64,000 bases of DNA, taken from the NCBI RefSeq assembly GCF_004353225.1, contig NZ_CP037934.1, forward strand, positions 1,612,001 to 1,676,000, in the 5' to 3' direction. The notes below the pieces were generated by a model. That model saw nothing but the letters and a program-made list of their open reading frames with translations. It was not told the origin of the DNA and did not search any database. Each line of letters opens with the position of its first letter. Position 1 is the first letter of the stretch. Position numbers and translations under genes: made by a program. This document shows positions 20,051-28,288 of this stretch, in pieces. This DNA comes from Marinobacter sp. JH2 (lineage in GTDB: Bacteria; Pseudomonadota; Gammaproteobacteria; Pseudomonadales; Oleiphilaceae).

Positions 20051-20922
20051 TAAACGGGATCGCGACGATCAACCGGTTCGTTGTAGGTTTGCAAACGCTT
20101 GAGCCATCCCGGCAACCAGCGCTCCCGCTCGATGGAATTAACCGCATTACGCGCACGGCGCGTTAACACCTCCGCAGCAGCCTCTCGAAACGCCACCAAT
20201 GGGCGTGCGGGCGCCGCTGGCATCGCAAGCAAAACCTGCAGCAGCCCCCAACCTTGCCCTTGATATCGTTCGGCTTCCGACACCCCCTCACCTTTGAAGT
20301 TCACGTAATCCATCACAGCGTATACGCCTCCGGGGGTCTGCATGAGGGCTCTTAGCTTCTCGCGAACGGCTCGTTTTTGTTTATACGGGGCCGCGGCCAC
20401 CACTTTCTCCAGAGAGGCACCCGCCCGCTGTTGTATAAACCGAACTTGCAGACCGCGAGTGTCATACAGAAAGGTTCTGAGGGATTGAACGCGATCAGAT
20501 TGAGAAGCGGCATCGTAAAAATGGCTTCGATCCGGCCAGGGTGCGCCTTTGGCATCAGCCACCCAAGCCGGCATGGTTACGCCCTCTTTGCGCATAAACT
20601 CCAGTAACGCAGGAAAGCTTTCTGTAAACCGATCGCTCACGCCCTCGGGGTACCAAATAAAGTGCCCAATACCTAGCGAAGGGAAAGCTTCGCCCTGATT
20701 CCAGTGCACCAGACATTCCCGCCGACCCGCGCACTCGTTCTGAAAAATCCGTTCGCCTACCCAGGCTAGCTCTGCAGGGCTCAACCCAAACCCTTCGGGA
20801 TCGGCTACATTCTTAGCCGCCGCAGGAAATGCCACCGCAAGCACAACCAAGATAGTCACCGCACACCGAAGCAATGAGCTTGTGCCATCACCAATTACGA
20901 TATGGACACCTTTTTTAAACAC
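20047..20922 (-). CDS. Secreted protein with lysozyme-like motifs (function unproven)
   Basis: I do not recognise a named family for this 291-residue protein. A hydrophobic stretch (about 17-36, ending FPAAA) looks like a signal peptide, so the product is probably periplasmic. Several features recall lysozyme folds: Glu63 in the NEC segment, the GIGH motif at 84-87 (compare the GIGH turn of T4-type lysozymes), and later Glu212 in KGEG followed by GWGLLQV at 224-230. Cys64 and Cys70 could form a disulphide. A murein hydrolase or an inactive murein-binding relative is the natural guess, but this rests on motif resemblance only. Confidence 0.6.
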   Translation of the reverse strand: MFKKGVHIVIGDGTSSLLRCAVTILVVLAVAFPAAAKNVADPEGFGLSPAELAWVGERIFQNECAGRRECLVHWNQGEAFPSLGIGHFIWYPEGVSDRFTESFPALLEFMRKEGVTMPAWVADAKGAPWPDRSHFYDAASQSDRVQSLRTFLYDTRGLQVRFIQQRAGASLEKVVAAAPYKQKRAVREKLRALMQTPGGVYAVMDYVNFKGEGVSEAERYQGQGWGLLQVLLAMPAAPARPLVAFREAAAEVLTRRARNAVNSIERERWLPGWLKRLQTYNEPVDRRDPVY

Positions 20923-21071
20923 GGCAACCCCTGATCAAAAAATCGATTTAAAACAAATGAATGCACAACAGGGCGATTGACCACGACCGGGTATCCCACA
21001 TCGCTGCACGGTTGAAGCATTCGAACGGTTGCCCATACTGTACCTTCGGCTCCCCAAAACAGACATTACAT

Positions 21072-22928
21072 ATGATCAAACCGCAACATATAGCTAGCTA
21101 TGCTCTAACACGCACTTTCCTGCTGTCTTTCGGCTGGCTTCTGTTTGTCCGGGGCTTGCTGGTATTACAAAGTGGCGTCGTACCCAGCATGCCGGGCATG
21201 CTGGGTGGCGATATTGCGGGCGCCGTTTTGCTGACGCTTATTCTGCAAGGAAGCCGGGGCATCTTGCGTGGATTGGTTATTACAGCGTTGGGGTGTGCGC
21301 TTTACGTGGCCGGTATGCACTTGACAGCCCACGGTACGCTGTTTCAACTAGCGTTCGCCGGCAAAAGTATGGATAGCACGTTCATCTCCGGGAGCCTGCT
21401 GAACGTCTACTTAATCACCTTGCCGGTTTACCTCGCACTGGCGTGGCTTTTACACCGTTTGCACCGGCGCTGGGTTCCACGGTCACGACCCAAAGCTCTA
21501 CCGTTTACCGGCGTTGCGGCGGCGACATTGATCATTTACTCCCTGTCATTTCCTAGTTTGACCACTCCCGCTAACAATTTGGTGGTGAGCACTTTGGCCC
21601 AAATTCCGGGCGCACTCATTAACCCGGTTGGCACCGCGATTGGCAACAAAGAGGTAGAGATCAGCTCCAGCCTGGAAAACCGAACCCATTTTTTCCACCA
21701 GCAAGTAAGCGGCCGTAATATTTCACCACCACCCAACGTCCTCGTCATCATGATCGAGGGCATGTCCGGCGGTTACCTGCCATCGGTCAGCAGCTTCCAT
21801 GGGCTTTCGCCAGTGGTCTCGCTGCCCAACCTGGAGCAGACCTTCAACGATTTCGGCTTTCGCATTTATAAGAATGTTCTGAGCATGGAACGGCAAACTG
21901 ACCGAGGAACCTTTACTCTAACCTGCGGCCGCTACCCTGACTTGAGACGCGCTTCGGAAAAAGTGCGCCTGGTAGCCGGCCAACATGCAGCCCCGGATTG
22001 TCTCCCTGAAAAGCTAAAAGCCCAGGGCTACCACACAGCCTATTGGCAGGCCGCCCCCATCGAGTATATGAACAAAGACGAGTTTATGCCGCAGGCCGGC
22101 TACATGGACGTTACGGGTGCCGAAGTATTTGCCGGTCAGAACGCAGCCGAAGGCTGGGGACCACCCGATCCGGTTTTCTTCAGCGATATCGCAACCAGAC
22201 TGCGTTCGCTAAACCGCCAGCACCAGCCTTGGTTCGTAACCACACTGAACGTAGGCACTCACCACCCGTTCAACATCGGCGACAAAACCGAGCAGCGACT
22301 CGCCTCGCAAAAAGCGGAAGACGATAACGAAACCATTCTACCGATCCCTTCCCCGCAAACGGCACGCATCAATGCGATGGAAGTTATGGCCGAAACCCTC
22401 GACAGCTTTTTGCGGCAGTTGGAGCAAGAGGGCATTTTGGAAAACACCCTGGTGATCGTTACCTCCGACGAGGCTGGCGGATTTATTCGTGAAGACCACG
22501 AGACCCTCCCACTAAACAACAATGTTGGCGTGCTAGCCGTGAAGCCGGCTGCACAAGACAGCCTTTCCTACTATGCCCCGGAAAATGCGCTAATTTCACA
22601 GCTGGACATCGCCATTTCAATTCTCGATGCCAGCGGCCATGGATCAAAGGCAGGGGGAATGATTGGCACCAGTTTGCTAGCCATGAACTCCAACCCAACC
22701 CGCGACCTTCTGTTGGCGGATACCTATACCGGTATGAAGTACTTTTTACGGAATCAGGGAAAGTTGATGGCTTGCACAGAACTGATGACCCGCTGTCAGA
22801 CTTGGTCATTCGACCCAAAGAGAATTTTTGGCACCTTAGCCGAAACAGACGAAGACCCCTTTCTCACGTTAGAAGAACGGTTGGCACTGGTAGAAAATGC
22901 TAACCGGTTGACCACCACCGACAACTGA
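21072..22928 (+). CDS. LtaS/OpgB-type membrane sulfatase-fold protein (probable phosphoglycerol transferase)
   Basis: This 618-residue protein starts at ATG 21072; upstream in-frame residues are hydrophilic and unlikely to be translated. Several N-terminal membrane helices (about 12-160) precede a periplasmic alkaline-phosphatase-fold domain. Counterparts of the LtaS active site are visible: Glu229 (VIMIEG), a threonine nucleophile candidate Thr280 (DRGTFTLTCG), and THHPF at 396-400. The usual SDH metal motif reads SDE (465-467). The family moves phosphoglycerol from phosphatidylglycerol to glucans or teichoic acid. The gene abuts a glycerophosphodiesterase gene with one base between them, so the two probably act together. 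Confidence 0.78.
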   Translation: MIKPQHIASYALTRTFLLSFGWLLFVRGLLVLQSGVVPSMPGMLGGDIAGAVLLTLILQGSRGILRGLVITALGCALYVAGMHLTAHGTLFQLAFAGKSMDSTFISGSLLNVYLITLPVYLALAWLLHRLHRRWVPRSRPKALPFTGVAAATLIIYSLSFPSLTTPANNLVVSTLAQIPGALINPVGTAIGNKEVEISSSLENRTHFFHQQVSGRNISPPPNVLVIMIEGMSGGYLPSVSSFHGLSPVVSLPNLEQTFNDFGFRIYKNVLSMERQTDRGTFTLTCGRYPDLRRASEKVRLVAGQHAAPDCLPEKLKAQGYHTAYWQAAPIEYMNKDEFMPQAGYMDVTGAEVFAGQNAAEGWGPPDPVFFSDIATRLRSLNRQHQPWFVTTLNVGTHHPFNIGDKTEQRLASQKAEDDNETILPIPSPQTARINAMEVMAETLDSFLRQLEQEGILENTLVIVTSDEAGGFIREDHETLPLNNNVGVLAVKPAAQDSLSYYAPENALISQLDIAISILDASGHGSKAGGMIGTSLLAMNSNPTRDLLLADTYTGMKYFLRNQGKLMACTELMTRCQTWSFDPKRIFGTLAETDEDPFLTLEERLALVENANRLTTTDN

Positions 22929-22929
22929 T

Positions 22930-24735
22930 ATGCTTAGGCTTACCTATCGAACTCTAGCGATCTTGCGCGAATACAGCCGCGCACTTCTTGCTTTACATCT
23001 GACGATCACCGGGTTATCGATTGCCATACTGCCATCGCTGGTAACAGCCGCTTTGGCAGCCATACGCCCGCTCACCGGCGAAGCCGCGATCACCACATCT
23101 GGGTTGATCCGGTTTTTAACCTCCCCCGGCGGGGTTACGTGGGCAGGTTTTACGATGTTCGTCACGGTTGCTATCCTCGTTTATCAGCAGGCCGGCATCA
23201 CGCTCATCGTTTCCCAGAACGATCAGCACCCTATGAGAGCCATCGCCCGCGCTTTATTCGGTGTCGTGCGCCGGATCACTGCCCTTACAGCCCTCGCCTT
23301 ACTGCTAACCCTCGCCCATTTGCTGACGGCACTGCCGTTTCTCGCAGCCATTATCGGTGCCTCGAAGCTTTTGCTTCATCATTACGACCCTTATTTGCTC
23401 AACCTTGAACGCCCACCGGTACTCTGGTGGTACGGCACCTTCTGCCTTGCCATGGTTGCTGCGCTTGTGGCGGCCAACGGTACCTTGGTTGTCCGCTGGA
23501 GCCTCGCTATCCCCAGGCTAATACTTGACGATGGCAAGCCTCTGGCTGCCCTGCGTTCCAGTTACCACCTCACCCGAAAACGCTCCCGACACGCTGCAAC
23601 GACACTGGCTCTGGGCGCAGCCCTCACGATTGCGATGCCGCCATTAATCACCCTAATATTCAGTGGATTTGCTGGTGGCATATTCCAAGTCCTGCCAAAC
23701 GACAAATCCTATCTGCTCCCCGCTGTTATCACGCTCGTAGGGAGCTACGTCTTGATTGGTTTGGCTGTGACCTTTCTGGCAACTGCAGCTTTCGGCACGT
23801 TGGTGATGGCCTACTACGAAGAGCTTTCAGGCAACCCCTTCAAAACACCGGCACCCCCGGCCCCTAAACACGCTGCGGTCCTGATGCGCCGAGCCTGGGT
23901 TTTGGAAGCAATTGTGGTGGCTGTGGTACTGGCACAAAGTTATCCAATCATTAGCTCCCTCAACCATAGTGCTGAAGTTGGGGTTACCGCGCACCGAGGC
24001 AACGCCTCACTTGCTCCAGAAAATACGGTCAGTGCCATTCGGCAAGCAATCAATGATGGCTCGGATTACATCGAGATTGACATTCAATTGACTGCCGATG
24101 GTGTCCCGGTGCTTTGGCACGACACCGATATGCAGCGTATCTTTGGGTTGCCCGAACGAATTAACGACCTGCCGTTCACTCAACTGCGCCAGCTTGATGC
24201 CGGGTCCTGGTTTAGTGAAACGTTTTCAGACGAACGAATCGCTTCTCTAGCCGACGCCATTGAAGCAACCCGAGGAAAAGCAAACCTCTTGCTTGACCTT
24301 AAACCTAACCGGAATGAAGAGGCGTTGGTCAACGCGGTCGTGAACGTATTGCAAGAGAATAATGCCGTGACAGGAACGGTGATCGCGGCCGCCGACTGGC
24401 CTATTCTTGAAATGGCTAAAAGCCAAGAGCCCAATCTCAGAACAGCACTATTAGCCCAATTCGTGGTCGGCCCTCTCTGGCAGGACCGCTACGACATTCT
24501 AGGCATACGCTCGAATCGAGCCAGCCCCGCAATGGTCGCCCGGGCCCACAAAGCGGGTAACGAACTGTTTGTCTGGACCGTTAACTCGCCAGAGGCAATG
24601 GCACGCTTTATCGACATGGGTGTGGACAACATTATCACCGACCGCCCGGATGTACTTTCTCAGCTTCTAAAGAAACGGTCAGCGATGTCAGACGGTGAGC
24701 GATTGGCCAGCAGGCTGCGGAACTGGTTGCGATAA
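22930..24735 (+). CDS. Membrane-anchored glycerophosphodiester phosphodiesterase
   Basis: This 601-residue protein has an N-terminal membrane domain of about six to eight helices (1-340), as in GPDPase_memb-type enzymes. A catalytic GDPD TIM-barrel follows (about 350-585). Active-site residues are intact: His355-Arg356 (TAHRG), Glu364 in PENT, Glu382 and Asp384 (IEIDIQ), and His397-Asp398. It would hydrolyse glycerophosphodiesters to glycerol-3-phosphate and an alcohol. It starts one base after the LtaS-like gene stops, so the two are one transcript. A role in recycling or trimming phosphoglycerol products is inferred from this pairing. Confidence 0.88.
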   Translation: MLRLTYRTLAILREYSRALLALHLTITGLSIAILPSLVTAALAAIRPLTGEAAITTSGLIRFLTSPGGVTWAGFTMFVTVAILVYQQAGITLIVSQNDQHPMRAIARALFGVVRRITALTALALLLTLAHLLTALPFLAAIIGASKLLLHHYDPYLLNLERPPVLWWYGTFCLAMVAALVAANGTLVVRWSLAIPRLILDDGKPLAALRSSYHLTRKRSRHAATTLALGAALTIAMPPLITLIFSGFAGGIFQVLPNDKSYLLPAVITLVGSYVLIGLAVTFLATAAFGTLVMAYYEELSGNPFKTPAPPAPKHAAVLMRRAWVLEAIVVAVVLAQSYPIISSLNHSAEVGVTAHRGNASLAPENTVSAIRQAINDGSDYIEIDIQLTADGVPVLWHDTDMQRIFGLPERINDLPFTQLRQLDAGSWFSETFSDERIASLADAIEATRGKANLLLDLKPNRNEEALVNAVVNVLQENNAVTGTVIAAADWPILEMAKSQEPNLRTALLAQFVVGPLWQDRYDILGIRSNRASPAMVARAHKAGNELFVWTVNSPEAMARFIDMGVDNIITDRPDVLSQLLKKRSAMSDGERLASRLRNWLR

Positions 24736-24760
24736 CGAGTCAGAAAAGTCGTATTTGCGA

Positions 24761-25408
24761 TTAACCATGATCCTGTAGCCATTGAGATATTTGCTTCTGA
24801 TACCGCAATGACGATCGCTTCTCGGTATCTGTCGTCGTCGCCACTAAACGGTAATAATCGTTGTCATCACGCTTAGTTTCGAACCGTCTAATGGCGCCAA
24901 ACGGACGCTTATCGGAGCCATAAATGCAGATCACATGATATTCCATAGCGGTAAGCTCAACTTCAGGCTCCGTCGGTCGTCCATCTTTTATGGGCGCCCC
25001 AGCTAACCTCGCTGCGCGATCCAGCGTGTCCTTGAACGAACACAGCTGCATACAACAACCAGATTCCAGCGGCCCCTGATGTGTCCGGCTTTTTAGGTCG
25101 GTTTGATCACGTTCTGCGGATACGTGCCCACAGTCAGTTGCCGGCACAAAGAATTCTGCATCAGAAGTCTCTATCCGCACCATCACAAAATAGACGTAAA
25201 CAGACTCACTGCTCATGTTGCACACCAGACACGGCGAATCTAAGCCCTCTTCCCCCACCGCCCGGTTAATTAGAATGCGGGCCCGAGTTTGACGAGCATA
25301 ACTGCTGTACAAAAGTTGCGCGTAAAAAATCCATATCAACATCGTTCCGATACTGGTGACCGGCGAGATCCATTGCGCGTTCTCGACAAACCACTCAGTG
25401 ACACCCAT
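24761..25408 (-). CDS. Hypothetical single-pass membrane protein, cysteine-rich
   Basis: I do not recognise this 215-residue protein. One membrane helix (about 17-34, TSIGTMLIWIFYAQLLY) is followed by a soluble domain. That domain has clustered cysteines (SPCLVCN, DCGH, SGCCMQLC) and ends in a charged C-terminus. The segment LINRAVGEEGLDSPCLVCNMSSESVYVYFVMV resembles a beta-rich fold sometimes seen in short membrane proteins of marine gammaproteobacteria, but no function follows from this. It is convergent with the glycerophosphodiesterase gene and lies downstream of fpr behind a terminator. Confidence 0.7.
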   Translation of the reverse strand: MGVTEWFVENAQWISPVTSIGTMLIWIFYAQLLYSSYARQTRARILINRAVGEEGLDSPCLVCNMSSESVYVYFVMVRIETSDAEFFVPATDCGHVSAERDQTDLKSRTHQGPLESGCCMQLCSFKDTLDRAARLAGAPIKDGRPTEPEVELTAMEYHVICIYGSDKRPFGAIRRFETKRDDNDYYRLVATTTDTEKRSSLRYQKQISQWLQDHG

Positions 25409-25520
25409 TGTTTACCTCCCTTCTGAATACGATCACCGGTGAGTATAGACACCAGGCAGCCGAGACCGGCGACCATTAACACATGGTAAAGATGCAGGCT
25501 CGTTAACCCCGCCAAAACGA

Positions 25521-25556
25521 AAAAGCCTCCCCGACCGACGCCGAGGAGGCTTTTCA
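25521..25556 (-). terminator. Terminator after fpr
   Basis: The stem AAAAGCCTCC/GGAGGCTTTT, read on the minus strand, has a 16-nt interior and a T tract. It lies about 30 bp past the fpr stop. Confidence 0.75.
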
Positions 25557-25584
25557 CTGAATACTCTAGACTAAAATGGCAATA

Positions 25585-26355
25585 TTACTGCTCTACGAAT
25601 GCACGCTCGATTACATAGTGGCCCATATCACCGCCACGCGCTTCTTTGAAGCCTTTGTTATCCAGAATCGCACAGGTATCTTTCAGCATGCTGGGGCTGC
25701 CGCAGATCATAAACCGATCCTGTTCAATATCGAATTCGGTAAGACCCAGATCACGAGTGATTTTGCCGTTTTCCATGGCATCCGTCAGTCGGCCTTGATT
25801 GCGGAACGCCTCACGAGTCACCGTTGGGTAATACAACAGTTTTCCTTCGACCATTTCACCGAAGTACTCGTTATCGGGCAAACCTTCAATGTCACTCTGG
25901 TACGCCAACTCCGACACATAGCGAACACCGTGAGTCAGAATGACGCGGTCATACGCCTCATAGACCTCCGGGTCCTTGATGATGCTCATAAACGGAGCCA
26001 ACCCAGTGCCGGTGCTGATCAGCCACAAGTTACGGCCAGGTAGCAGGTTATCCAGAATCAAGGTGCCGGTCGGCTTGCGGCTCACGAGGATTTCGTCACC
26101 CACGTTAATTTTCTGCAGACGAGAAGTCAGCGGGCCATCGGGCACTTTGATGGAGAAAAACTCAAGCTCTTCTTCGTAGTTTGCGCTGGCGATACTGTAG
26201 GCACGCATCAGAGGCTTGCCCTCAGATTCCAACCCGATCATGACGAAGTGCCCGTTCTTGAAACGGAATCCGGGATCCCGGCTTGTCTTGAAGCTGAACA
26301 AGGTGTCGTTCCAGTGATGAACACTGGTCACCGTTTCTTTCATCAACTTACTCAT
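25585..26355 (-). CDS. fpr: Ferredoxin/flavodoxin--NADP+ reductase
   Basis: This 256-residue FAD enzyme moves electrons between NADPH and ferredoxin or flavodoxin, feeding Fe-S cluster repair and oxidative-stress defence. It starts at MSKLMKETVTSVHHWND, closely matching Pseudomonas FprA. The FAD-binding motif RAYSIAS, the NADP-binding STGTGLAPFMS segment and the C-terminal ending YVIERAFVEQ (subclass with a C-terminal extension) are present. The promoter is divergent from the LysR regulator gene: TTGTCG (26423-26428) and TACACT (26401-26406) with a 16-bp spacer. Confidence 0.96.
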   Translation of the reverse strand: MSKLMKETVTSVHHWNDTLFSFKTSRDPGFRFKNGHFVMIGLESEGKPLMRAYSIASANYEEELEFFSIKVPDGPLTSRLQKINVGDEILVSRKPTGTLILDNLLPGRNLWLISTGTGLAPFMSIIKDPEVYEAYDRVILTHGVRYVSELAYQSDIEGLPDNEYFGEMVEGKLLYYPTVTREAFRNQGRLTDAMENGKITRDLGLTEFDIEQDRFMICGSPSMLKDTCAILDNKGFKEARGGDMGHYVIERAFVEQ

Positions 26356-26400
26356 GGTGCCCTCGCAAGCTAGCAATGGTTAAGAATTTAAGATGTGCCT

Positions 26401-26428
26401 AGTGTAAGCTTTTTCTTGAAATCGACAA
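26401..26428 (-). promoter_or_regulatory. Promoter of fpr
   Basis: On the minus strand -35 TTGTCG and -10 TACACT are separated by 16 bp. The hexamers are imperfect, as expected for an activator-dependent promoter. A palindromic site lies 12 bp further upstream. Confidence 0.55.
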
Positions 26429-26439
26429 AACGGGATGCT

Positions 26440-26465
26440 TTCATAATGCTATTCGATTTTATGAA
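26440..26465. promoter_or_regulatory. Candidate LysR-type (FinR) operator
   Basis: A perfect 7-bp inverted repeat, TTCATAA-N12-TTATGAA, lies in the fpr/finR intergenic region. It is centred about 58 bp upstream of the predicted fpr start point, the position where LysR-type activators normally bind. Binding by the adjacent regulator is inferred. Confidence 0.5.
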
Positions 26466-26494
26466 TAAACAGCGTTTACCTTGGTAGCCAAACC

Positions 26495-27376
26495 ATGAAA
26501 TACAGCTTTCGCCAATTAGAAGTTTTTCTCGCTGCCGCGCATTTTCAGAACATCACTCGAGCTGCAGAATCGTTATCCATGTCCCAATCTGCGGCCAGTA
26601 GCGCACTGAAAGAACTCGAAAGCCAGTTCGACATTCGGTTATTTGATCGAGTTGGCAAGCGGCTCCAACTAAACGAATTAGGCCGCCTGTACCGCCCGAA
26701 AGCCGAGGCGCTGCTCGCTCAGGCCACAGAATTGGAGCAAGCGTTCAGCAAACATTCTGAAATAGGGGCACTCAAAGTGGGTGCAACCCTGACAATTGGA
26801 AACTATCTCGCCGTTGGCGTTATGGCTCAATACATGAACACCCCTACCCGACCGAAAGTATCGCTCGAGGTTGCAAATACCAGCACCATCGCGCGTCGGG
26901 TTAAGGACTTTGAACTGGATATTGGCTTAATCGAAGGTGAATTACAGGCCACCGAACTGGAGGTCATGCCATGGTGTGAAGACGAGCTCATAGCCTTTTG
27001 TGCTCCGAATCATCCTCTGGCTCAAAAAAAACAGCTAACAGACGATGATTTGCGGCAAGCAACCTGGATCATGCGAGAGCAAGGGTCCGGCACCCGACAA
27101 AGCTTTGAGCGAGGCATGCAAGGCCTGCTGCCAGACCTCAACGTATTGCTTGAACTGGAACACACTGAAGCCATAAAGCGTGCGGTTGAGGCCAATCTGG
27201 GCGTCGGCTGCTTATCATGGGTGGTGCTGGCCGACGCGTTTAAGCGTGGCAGCCTGGTGCCACTTGCCATGCCGGAGCACCGCTCATTCAAGCGCCAGTT
27301 TTACTTTATCCTGCATAAGCAAAAATACCGCAGCGCCGGTATCGCGCAGTGGATAGAGCTGTGCAAACAGCTTTGA
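26495..27376 (+). CDS. finR: LysR-family regulator, FinR-like
   Basis: This 293-residue LysR-type regulator has an N-terminal winged helix-turn-helix (about 1-60: FRQLEVFLAAAHFQNITRA, then SQSAASSALKELE) and a C-terminal effector-binding domain. It is transcribed divergently from fpr, as finR is in Pseudomonas, where FinR activates fpr under oxidative stress. The name rests on this context plus overall resemblance. A CysB-like sulphur role has also been reported for FinR relatives. The ribosome-binding site is weak. Confidence 0.85.
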   Translation: MKYSFRQLEVFLAAAHFQNITRAAESLSMSQSAASSALKELESQFDIRLFDRVGKRLQLNELGRLYRPKAEALLAQATELEQAFSKHSEIGALKVGATLTIGNYLAVGVMAQYMNTPTRPKVSLEVANTSTIARRVKDFELDIGLIEGELQATELEVMPWCEDELIAFCAPNHPLAQKKQLTDDDLRQATWIMREQGSGTRQSFERGMQGLLPDLNVLLELEHTEAIKRAVEANLGVGCLSWVVLADAFKRGSLVPLAMPEHRSFKRQFYFILHKQKYRSAGIAQWIELCKQL

Positions 27377-27421
27377 CGAGCACCCCACCCTCATCACTTC
27401 AGCGAGGCTCGGGCCACTGCA

Positions 27422-28030
27422 TCAAGCCGGTAGGGGGCCGCTGTGAAAGCGGAATTCAGTATCCGGCTCTTCGATCAGTGTCTTCTCGACTGCCATAAAC
27501 TCTGCGACACGCTCATCCACCGGCGCACCGTTAGCCTGTACCGCCAGTTTTAAATAGTCCTGATAATGGCGAGCCTCGGACTTCAATAAGCCAGTGTAAA
27601 ACTCGCTCAATTTCTCATCCAGATGGGGCGCCAAAGCAGCGAAACGCTCACAGGAACGCGCCTCGATAATCGCACCCACAATCAACACATCCACCAAACG
27701 GCCCGGATCGTCTTTACGCACCAGATCCCTCATACCACTCGCGTATCTGGCGGGTGTAAGATGAGTATAGGCCACGCCCCGCTTTTTCATAATCGCCAAT
27801 ACCTGTTCAAAGTGCCTCAGCTCTTCGCGGGCCAAACGAGACATCTTATTCAGCAACTCTGTGTTTTCAACGTATCGATACATTAGACTGAGCGCGGTAG
27901 AGGCCGCCTTTTTTTCACAGTGAGCATGGTCGATCAGCAGCAAATCCTGGTTCTCCAACGCATTCTCAATCCACTGCTGGGGAGTGCGACACGTCAGAAA
28001 GTCGTGTATTTCCTTCAAAGCATCAGTCAT
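27422..28030 (-). CDS. miaE: tRNA-(ms2io6A) hydroxylase MiaE
   Basis: This 202-residue ferritin-like di-iron monooxygenase hydroxylates the isopentenyl group of ms2i6A at position 37 of tRNAs reading UNN codons. Iron-ligand motifs of the fold are visible: HAHCEKKAAS, EELRHFEQV, EARSCERF and SEARHYQDY. The reaction needs O2, linking tRNA modification to aerobic growth. The gene stands alone, convergent with finR and divergent from acnB. Confidence 0.95.
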   Translation of the reverse strand: MTDALKEIHDFLTCRTPQQWIENALENQDLLLIDHAHCEKKAASTALSLMYRYVENTELLNKMSRLAREELRHFEQVLAIMKKRGVAYTHLTPARYASGMRDLVRKDDPGRLVDVLIVGAIIEARSCERFAALAPHLDEKLSEFYTGLLKSEARHYQDYLKLAVQANGAPVDERVAEFMAVEKTLIEEPDTEFRFHSGPLPA

Positions 28031-28154
28031 ATCATTGAATCTGGTCAGGTTCTAAAACCAAGGAGTATACCGCAGCTAACAAACAGCTCCGACCTCTGTC
28101 CAACTTAACTTTATACGTGCTTTCCTATAGAATACAGCGCCGGATCAAGGTGTC

Positions 28155-28203
28155 TCTGAATAGAATCTGAATACCCCGCCGGCCAATTTAGGCGTTATTC
28201 AGA
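28155..28203. promoter_or_regulatory. Triple TCTGAATA repeat upstream of acnB
   Basis: The 8-mer TCTGAATA occurs twice as a direct repeat (28155-28162 and 28166-28173), 11 bp apart. It occurs once more inverted (28196-28203). The cluster lies between a plausible acnB -10 (TAGAAT near 28137) and the acnB start, so it is in the leader or over the promoter. A regulator-binding site is possible, identity unknown. Confidence 0.4.
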
Positions 28204-28288
28204 GGCTCCTTCGGCCTTTTCGCAATAAAACACCCGCCAGGCGGCATGCCACCGGCGAGGAAAATTCCAACTGATGAGGGTCAATATC

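Noticed and set aside
25336..25557. Possible 73-residue membrane protein upstream of the cysteine-rich gene
   Set aside because: Its start codons lie inside the fpr terminator hairpin and its 3' part overlaps the next gene. No ribosome-binding site is convincing.
15982..28211. Shared 14-mer TATTCAGAGGCTCC upstream of both glnS and acnB
   Set aside because: In 64 kb several 14-base matches between unrelated places are expected by chance, and the flanking sequence differs.
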